Positions 58,394 to 64,000 of a stretch of DNA of 64,000 nt are shown here, piece by piece. Both the position numbers and the translations under genes were made by a program. Position 1 is the stretch's first letter. The number at the start of each line of letters is the position of its first letter. Below the pieces are notes generated by a model, which saw only the letters and a list, made by a program, of their open reading frames with translations, was not told the origin of the DNA and ran no database searches. The stretch is from Vreelandella stevensii S18214 (GTDB lineage: Bacteria; Pseudomonadota; Gammaproteobacteria; Pseudomonadales; Halomonadaceae), in assembly GCF_000275725.1 (NCBI RefSeq), contig NZ_AJTS01000038.1, positions 1 through 64,000 on the forward strand. The letters run 5' to 3'.

Positions 58394-58415
58394 GGCGTGC
58401 GCTCGCGCGCACGCC
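58394..58415 (-). terminator. Stable hairpin between tsf and pyrH
   Basis: Perfect 9-bp stem GGCGTGCGC (58394-58402) and GCGCACGCC (58407-58415); on the RNA strand the loop is gcga, a GNRA-type tetraloop. The bases after the stem (TTCGTGT) are only mildly T-rich, so partial termination or an mRNA processing barrier is likely. Confidence 0.55.
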
Positions 58416-58439
58416 ATCATCTTACAGAAACCTCTGACC

Positions 58440-59309
58440 TTAGCGACGGCCAGCCTGTTCCATAACTTCTTTGGCAAAGTCGACTTCTTCTTTCTCGATG
58501 CCTTCACCCACTTCAAAGCGAATGAAGCTGACCACTTCGCCACCGGCTGCCTTGACGAACTCGGCAACGGACTGGTTCGGGTCCTTGACGAACGGCTGCT
58601 CGGTCAGGCTGTTCTCGGCCAGATACTTCTTCAGGCGGCCTTCGACCATCTTCTCGGCGATCTGCTCGGGCTTGCCCGCCATGTCCGGCTGCGCCAGGAT
58701 GATGGCTTTTTCCTTGTCCAGCTCTTCCTGGGGCATGTCGGCCGGGTGGGCCACTGCCGGGTTGATGGCAGCCACGTGCATGGCAACGTCCTTGGCAACC
58801 TCGGCATTACCGCCTTTCAGCACGGTCAGTACGCCAATGCGGCCACCGTGAACGTACTCGCCAACCAGACCAGCGTCTACAGCGTTGACGACGACGGCAC
58901 GACGCACGCCGATGTTCTCGCCGATTTTCTGAACCAGCTGCTCACGCGCAGACTCCAGATCACCCGCCATGACGGCCGCCACGTCTTCGCTCTTGGCAGC
59001 GAAGAAGGCATCCGCAATCTTGCCGGTGAAGGCAATGAAGTTATCGTCGCGGGCAACGAAATCGGTTTCAGAGTTGATTTCGACCATGACGCCGTAGCTG
59101 CCGTCTTCAGCGACACGCGTTACCACGGCGCCTTCTGCAGCGGTACGACCCGCTTTCTTAGCGGCTTTTAGGCCAGAGCTTTTACGCAGGTTTTCGATCG
59201 CCACGTCAATGTCGCCGCCGGCTTCGGTGAGTGCTTTTTTGCACTCCATCATGCCAAGACCGGTACGTTCGCGCAGTTCCTTAACCTGAGAGGCGCTGAT
59301 AGCTGCCAT
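58440..59309 (-). CDS. tsf: Translation elongation factor Ts
   Basis: Nucleotide exchange factor for EF-Tu, 289 residues. The N-terminal UBA-like domain has [19 protein letters not shown], followed by S-E-T-D-F-V-A-R-D and the core domains. The C-terminal coiled-coil region includes F-I-R-F-E-V-G-E-G. It is linked to rpsB with a terminator between them. Confidence 0.97.
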   Translation of the reverse strand: MAAISASQVKELRERTGLGMMECKKALTEAGGDIDVAIENLRKSSGLKAAKKAGRTAAEGAVVTRVAEDGSYGVMVEINSETDFVARDDNFIAFTGKIADAFFAAKSEDVAAVMAGDLESAREQLVQKIGENIGVRRAVVVNAVDAGLVGEYVHGGRIGVLTVLKGGNAEVAKDVAMHVAAINPAVAHPADMPQEELDKEKAIILAQPDMAGKPEQIAEKMVEGRLKKYLAENSLTEQPFVKDPNQSVAEFVKAAGGEVVSFIRFEVGEGIEKEEVDFAKEVMEQAGRR

Positions 59310-59459
59310 GAGATTTCACCTCGGAAATGGTTCTAACTGAGAGTTAAACGCGCTACAGAGTATACCCACGATAGATGACCGTTGCGTATCACAGTGCAGA
59401 GCGCTTGCCGGCACCTGGTGTCCGGCGTGATCGGCCCGTTTGGGAGCACCCAAAGCGGG

Positions 59460-59482
59460 AAAAAGGGGGCATAAGGCCCCCT
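59460..59482 (-). terminator. Intrinsic terminator between rpsB and tsf
   Basis: A 7-bp stem AGGGGGC (59464-59470) and GCCCCCT (59476-59482), loop of five, followed on the minus strand by five T (59460-59464 on the complement). It probably attenuates read-through so that rpsB and tsf levels differ; an rpsB-tsf terminator of this kind is also known in E. coli. Confidence 0.8.
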
Positions 59483-59525
59483 CTTGACGATGCGGCTCAA
59501 CTGCCCGCCGCACCCACTGCCAGCG

Positions 59526-60275
59526 TTACTCGGCAGCAGCGTCAGCGTCGGCAGAAGCGGCTTCTTCCGTCACTTCGACAAACTCTTCGGGACGACCTTC
59601 TTTCGCACGGGTGCACGCGTCGGCAATCGCCTTCACGTAGATCTGGATCGCGCGGATGGAGTCATCGTTACCCGGGATCACGTAATCAACGCCATCCGGG
59701 TTAGAGTTGGTATCTACCACGCCAATGACCGGGATACCCAGCTTGTTGGCTTCGTTGATCGCGATGCGCTCGTGGTCAACGTCGATCACGAACAGTGCGT
59801 CCGGCAGGCCGCCCATGTTCTTGATACCACCAATAGAACGCTCGAGCTTCTCTTGCTCACGCGTGGCCATCAAGACTTCTTTCTTGGTCAGCTTTTCGAA
59901 CGTGCCGTCTTCGCGCATGACTTCGAGGTCACGCAGACGCTTGATGGACTGACGAATGGTCTTGAAGTTGGTCAGCATGCCGCCCAACCAGCGATGGTTG
60001 ACGAACGGCTGGCCAACACGGTTGGCTTCTTCCTTGATGATCTTGCTCGCGCTGCGCTTGGTACCAACAAACAGGATCTTGTTGTTGGAAGACGCCATCT
60101 TCTCGATCACGTCGATCGCTTCGTTCAGCGCCGGCAGAGTGTGCTCAAGGTTGATGATGTGAATCTTGTTGCGCGCGCCGAAGATGTATTTGCCCATCTT
60201 CGGATTCCAGTACTTGGTCTGGTGACCGAAGTGAGCGCCTGCCTTCAGCAGGTCACGCATATTGACGTGAGACAT
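59526..60275 (-). CDS. rpsB: 30S ribosomal protein S2
   Basis: Ribosomal protein of 249 residues. [40 protein letters not shown] and the N-S-N-P-D-G segment are typical. ATG 60275 has AGGAG seven to eight bases upstream; the longer frame runs into the mRNA leader. The tail is acidic and Ala-rich ([10 protein letters not shown]), fitting a halophile. Confidence 0.97.
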   Translation of the reverse strand: MSHVNMRDLLKAGAHFGHQTKYWNPKMGKYIFGARNKIHIINLEHTLPALNEAIDVIEKMASSNNKILFVGTKRSASKIIKEEANRVGQPFVNHRWLGGMLTNFKTIRQSIKRLRDLEVMREDGTFEKLTKKEVLMATREQEKLERSIGGIKNMGGLPDALFVIDVDHERIAINEANKLGIPVIGVVDTNSNPDGVDYVIPGNDDSIRAIQIYVKAIADACTRAKEGRPEEFVEVTEEAASADADAAAE

Positions 60276-60508
60276 GGTAAAACTCCTGAAACTCGGGTTA
60301 GGCCTCCACGCACCCCATGGATCCGACCAGTAGCACCGCCAGGCGTTGCTAAAGGCACCCGGGACCATGTGCCGGTGCATGTGTGTTTTCAAGGCTTGCT
60401 ATCTTGCAACCCAGCCATGCTGAGTTGCGCTCTTGTTGCCCTTGCCTGCCGCCTGCGCCAGCAAAAGAAGCTGCGGATGGCGATTGCAGGAAAGCGCGCG
60501 GCTTTATA
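60276..60508 (-). promoter_or_regulatory. rpsB promoter and long 5' leader
   Basis: A -10 TATAAA (plus-strand 60503-60508) preceded by TGG (extended -10) and followed by a G+C-only discriminator (GCCGCGCGC), as in growth-rate and stringently controlled promoters. This leaves about 220 bases of transcribed leader before the rpsB ATG. In enterobacteria S2 represses its own mRNA through a conserved leader; the GGTGC... and GCGTGGAGGCCTAACCC stretch at about 60295-60345 is the best candidate for that element. The rest of the interval to map (60509-60597) holds no gene. Confidence 0.6.
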
Positions 60509-60597
60509 CCATAGATCATTGCCAAGATGAAGTCGCCGCTGCGTTTACCCGCCGAAAATGCTACTCATCACCTACTCTGAAGCCACATCGAGAATTC

Positions 60598-61389
60598 ATG
60601 AACGTTCCTATCAAGACGCCTTCTGAAATCGAGAAAATGCGCGAAGCCGGACGCCAGGCCGCCAGCGTCATCGAAATGATCACGCCGCACATCCAGGCAG
60701 GCATCAGCACCGGCGAGATCGACCGCCTGTGCCACGAGTACATCGTCAACGAACTGGGCTCGGTCCCGGCACCGCTGAACTATCACGGTTTCCCCAAGGC
60801 CACCTGCACCTCGATCAACCACGTGGTATGCCACGGCATCCCGGATGACGCCAAAAAGCTGAAAAGCGGCGACATCATGAACCTGGACATTACCGTGCGC
60901 ACCCCCGACGGGTACCACGGCGATTCCAGCGTGATGTTCGTGATCGGCGAGACCATCCAGGGCGAGCGGCTGTGCCGCATCACCCAGGAGTGCCTGTACA
61001 AGAGCATTGCCCTGGTCAAACCCGGCGTGCGTCTTTCCGAGCTGGCCCGCGTGATTCAGCAGCATGCCGAAGCCCATGGCTACTCGGTGGTGCGTGACTT
61101 CTGCGGCCACGGCATCGGTGCCGACTTCCACGAAGACCCTCAGTTCCTGCACTACGATGGCTACGCCCCGGATGCCGACATTCGCCTCGACGCGGGCATG
61201 TGCTTCACCATCGAGCCGATGATCAACGTGGGCGGCTACAAGACCAAAGTGCTGCGCGACGGCTGGACCGCGGTGACCAAGGACCGCAGCCTGTCGGCAC
61301 AGTGGGAGCACACGCTACTGGTCACCAAGACCGGCGTGGAAGTGCTCACCGCACGCAGCAACGAAGACCTCGGCTTTTTGAACGCCTGA
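60598..61389 (+). CDS. map: Methionine aminopeptidase, type I
   Basis: Dinuclear metalloprotease of 263 residues removing the initiator Met from nascent proteins. Metal ligands are in L-D-I-T-V-R-T-P-D-G-Y-H-G-D-S-S, G-H-G-I-G-A-D-F-H-E-D-P and F-T-I-E-P-M-I, with the substrate His in N-H-V-V-C-H-G. ATG 60598 gives the standard N terminus (K-T-P-S-E-I-E-K-M-R). It is divergent from rpsB and overlaps glnD by one base (TGATG). Confidence 0.97.
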   Translation: MNVPIKTPSEIEKMREAGRQAASVIEMITPHIQAGISTGEIDRLCHEYIVNELGSVPAPLNYHGFPKATCTSINHVVCHGIPDDAKKLKSGDIMNLDITVRTPDGYHGDSSVMFVIGETIQGERLCRITQECLYKSIALVKPGVRLSELARVIQQHAEAHGYSVVRDFCGHGIGADFHEDPQFLHYDGYAPDADIRLDAGMCFTIEPMINVGGYKTKVLRDGWTAVTKDRSLSAQWEHTLLVTKTGVEVLTARSNEDLGFLNA

Positions 61390-64000
61390 TGCTACTACAC
61401 CACTACCGGTTCGAGCCGGACACGTCGCTTTTCGACCTGGACCTGTTTCGCACCGAACTGTCCGGGGCGCGCTCACCTATCGCCCCGTTCAAGGCGGCGC
61501 TCAAGGAGATTCAGGCGCGCCTCGACGAACAGTTTCGCGCGGGTGCGGACATACGTGATCTGGTACGCGGCCGCGCGTGGTATCTCGACCAGCTGCTGGC
61601 AATTGCCTGGCAGCGCCACGCCTGGCCCGACGACGGCATTGCGCTGGTGGCGGTGGGCGGCTACGGGCGCGGGGAACTGCACCCCCACTCGGACATCGAC
61701 CTGCTGCTGCTGCTCGAACACGATGACGACACCCCCTACCGGGAGCCGCTGAGCGCCTTCGTGACGTTCCTGTGGGACATTGGCCTGGAGATCGGCCATA
61801 GCGTGCGCTCGCTCAACGACTGCGAGCGGGAATCCGAAGCCGATGTGACGGTCATCACCAATCTTCTGGAGTCGCGATTGATCGCGGGCCCCGAGACCCT
61901 GCGCGAACAGATGCGTGAGCGCCTGAGCGCGCCCCACGTATGGCCCGCCAACCGCTTTTTCGAGGCCAAGTGGCAGGAGCAGATCTCCCGCCACTACCGC
62001 TACAACAACTCCGAGTACCACCTGGAGCCCAATCTGAAAAGCTCGCCCGGCGGCCTGCGGGACATTCAGATGATCGGCTGGGTCGCCAAGCGGCACTTCG
62101 GCACCGAGCAGTATACCGACATCGTCGCCAACGGGTTCATGAACGACGCCGAGCTGCGCATCCTCAGCCAAGGGCAGTCGTTTCTGTGGCAGGTTCGCTA
62201 CGCCCTGCACATGCTCACCGGGCGCGCCGAAGACCGCCTGCTGTTCGACCACCAGCGCACCATCGCCGAGATGTTCGGCTTCAAGGACACGCCCGAGCGG
62301 CTGGCCGTCGAACAGTTCATGAAGCGCTACTACCGCCATGTGACGGCGCTGGCAGGCCTCAACGACATGCTCCTGCAGCACTTCGATGAAGTGATCCTGC
62401 GCGGCAAGGAGTCGCTGGAAACCGTCAAGCTCAACGACCGTTTCGAGATCAAGGGGGGCTACATTCAGGCCCGCTCGCGCAGCCTGTTTCGCGAACGCCC
62501 GGCCGCCATGCTGGAGCTGTTTCTGCTGATGGCCAAGCACCCGGAAATCGAAGGCGTGCGCGCCGACACCATTCGTTTGATCCGTGACCACCGCCACCAG
62601 ATCGATGACCACTACCGGGAAGACCCGCGCCACCAGCGGCTCTTCATGGCGCTCATGCGGGCGCCGGGCAACGTGCCTCGTCAGCTCCGGCGCATGAACC
62701 GTTACGGCATTCTGGGCAAGTACCTGCCGGAGTTCGGCCGAGCGGTCGGGCTGATGCAGCACGACCTGTTTCATATCTATACCGTGGACGCCCACACCCT
62801 GCGCCTGCTGAAATTTCTGCACGGCTTCCGCAAGCCCGAGGCAAAGGACGACTTCCCGGTGGCCGCCAACCTGATCCACCAGCTACCCAAGCTGGACCTG
62901 CTGTGGATCGCTGGCCTGTTCCACGACATCGGCAAAGGGCGCGGCGGAGACCACTCGGAAATCGGCGCCCGTGACGTGGCGCAGTTCTGCCGTCGTCATC
63001 ACGTCTCCCAGCACGATACGAACCTGGTCAGCTGGCTGGTCGAGCATCACCTGCTGATGTCGATGACCGCCCAGAAGCGCGACATCAGCGACCCGGACGT
63101 GATCCGCGACTTTGCGCTAGTCGTGCGCGACGAAACCCGCCTGGACTACCTCTACGTGCTCACCGTGGCCGACATCAATGCCACCAACCCCACGCTATGG
63201 AACGGCTGGCGGGCCTCGCTGCTGCGCCAGCTGCATGCAGAGACCAAGCGCGCCCTGCGCCGAGGGCTGAAAAACCCGCCGGACAGAGACGACTGGGTGA
63301 GAGAAACACGCACCGAGGCCCGCTCACTGCTGCAGACCGTTGGAGTGGATAGCCAGCAAATCGATCGGCTATGGGAGTCCCTCGGGGAGGACTACTTCCT
63401 GCAGTACGCCCCCAGCGAGATCGTGTGGCAGACCCAGGGTATTCTGGCCCATCAGCCCTCTCCCCTGCCGCTGGTGCTGATCAGTGCCCCCACCGCCGAC
63501 ATGGCCGAAGGCGGCACCAAGGTGTTCATCCACACCCGCTCCGTGGATGATCTGTTTGCCGCCACGGCCGCGGCCATGGAGCAGTTGGGGCTGTCCATCC
63601 ACGATGCGCGGATCGCCACGTCTCATAACGACTGGACGCTGAATACCTTCATCGTGCTGGATAGCCATAGCCAGCCAATCCGTGACCCACAGCGCATCGA
63701 AGAGATGCGCAGCCACCTGGTGGAAGAGCTGGACGACCCGGACGACTACCCCGAGATCGTCACCCGGCACACCCCGCGCCAGCTGAAGCACTTCAAGGTG
63801 CCCACGGAAGTCGTCATCGAGCAGGACCCGGCCAATGAGCGCACGCTGCTGGAGCTGACCGCCCCTGACCGCCCCGGCCTGCTGGCCCGAGTGGGGCGTA
63901 TCTTCATGGAGCAGGATATCGCCCTGTCGGCCGCCAAGATCGCCACCCTGGGTGAGCGCGTCGAGGACGTCTTTTTCATCACCACCAAGGCCGGTGAACC
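61389..64000 (+). CDS. glnD: PII uridylyltransferase/uridylyl-removing enzyme (cut by window edge)
   Basis: Bifunctional nitrogen sensor that uridylylates and deuridylylates PII proteins in response to glutamine. About 870 residues of an expected roughly 900 are present; the reading frame is open to the window end. The nucleotidyltransferase motif G-G-Y-G-R-G-E-L with H-S-D-I-D-L is at about 90-105, the HD hydrolase motif H-D-I-G-K-G starts at H512, the first ACT domain starts near 695 and the second (L-E-L-T-A-P-D-R-P-G-L-L) near 818, truncated. It overlaps map by one base, the usual map-glnD order. Confidence 0.96.
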   Translation, partial: MLLHHYRFEPDTSLFDLDLFRTELSGARSPIAPFKAALKEIQARLDEQFRAGADIRDLVRGRAWYLDQLLAIAWQRHAWPDDGIALVAVGGYGRGELHPHSDIDLLLLLEHDDDTPYREPLSAFVTFLWDIGLEIGHSVRSLNDCERESEADVTVITNLLESRLIAGPETLREQMRERLSAPHVWPANRFFEAKWQEQISRHYRYNNSEYHLEPNLKSSPGGLRDIQMIGWVAKRHFGTEQYTDIVANGFMNDAELRILSQGQSFLWQVRYALHMLTGRAEDRLLFDHQRTIAEMFGFKDTPERLAVEQFMKRYYRHVTALAGLNDMLLQHFDEVILRGKESLETVKLNDRFEIKGGYIQARSRSLFRERPAAMLELFLLMAKHPEIEGVRADTIRLIRDHRHQIDDHYREDPRHQRLFMALMRAPGNVPRQLRRMNRYGILGKYLPEFGRAVGLMQHDLFHIYTVDAHTLRLLKFLHGFRKPEAKDDFPVAANLIHQLPKLDLLWIAGLFHDIGKGRGGDHSEIGARDVAQFCRRHHVSQHDTNLVSWLVEHHLLMSMTAQKRDISDPDVIRDFALVVRDETRLDYLYVLTVADINATNPTLWNGWRASLLRQLHAETKRALRRGLKNPPDRDDWVRETRTEARSLLQTVGVDSQQIDRLWESLGEDYFLQYAPSEIVWQTQGILAHQPSPLPLVLISAPTADMAEGGTKVFIHTRSVDDLFAATAAAMEQLGLSIHDARIATSHNDWTLNTFIVLDSHSQPIRDPQRIEEMRSHLVEELDDPDDYPEIVTRHTPRQLKHFKVPTEVVIEQDPANERTLLELTAPDRPGLLARVGRIFMEQDIALSAAKIATLGERVEDVFFITTKAGE

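Noticed and set aside
61473-62879. 468-codon minus-strand frame opposite glnD
   Set aside because: Shadow of glnD, whose frame stays open to the window end and carries all expected domains.

Overview
The window looks like chromosome of a moderately halophilic gammaproteobacterium of the Halomonadaceae (Halomonas or a close relative). The basis is the high G+C content, protein-level resemblance of the housekeeping genes, and gene orders typical of gammaproteobacteria (lptG-lptF/pepA; ubiD next to fre and rho; tilS-accA-dnaE-rnhB-lpxB-lpxA-fabZ-lpxD-skp-bamA-rseP-dxr-cdsA-uppS-frr-pyrH-tsf-rpsB/map-glnD). The genus call is inference from sequence memory, not from a search. I see no rRNA, tRNA, CRISPR array, insertion sequence or phage gene.

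Layout. Positions 1-4911 hold bfd behind a Fur-box-like site, an RDD membrane protein, the LPS export permeases lptG/lptF, and divergent pepA. Positions 5063-13709 are a mixed stretch: ilvE and holC, then an MFS transporter and a type I secretion set (SapC-family protein, TolC-like channel, ABC exporter, HlyD-like adaptor) lying between holC and valS, which are usually neighbours. After valS, 16862-25011 carries a kinase-like protein, a YnjBCD-type ABC importer, two glycosyltransferases of the arsenosugar-associated TIGR04283/TIGR04282 type, and a TVP38-FAD/disulfide oxidoreductase fusion. These genes are tightly packed and probably co-transcribed.

Positions 25045-33179 are accessory. They include an XRE-type regulator divergent from a diguanylate cyclase with paired operator-like repeats between them, an FAD oxidoreductase, small lipoproteins, glyoxalase I, a DUF411 protein, a DUF457-type membrane hydrolase and aroG (DAHP synthase). 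The aroG leader is the most unusual part of the window: an aromatic-rich leader peptide is followed by mutually exclusive RNA helices and an intrinsic terminator, then a second aromatic-rich small ORF that ends three bases before the aroG start.

From 34009 to the end the window is mostly core: fre, ubiD, rho, ppx, then a long minus-strand block for tRNA modification (tilS), fatty acid synthesis (accA), replication (dnaE, rnhB), lipid A synthesis (lpxB, lpxA, lpxD, with fabZ), outer-membrane biogenesis (skp, bamA, rseP), isoprenoid and phospholipid precursors (dxr, uppS, cdsA) and translation (frr, pyrH, tsf, rpsB). map and a truncated glnD run divergently on the plus strand to the window edge.
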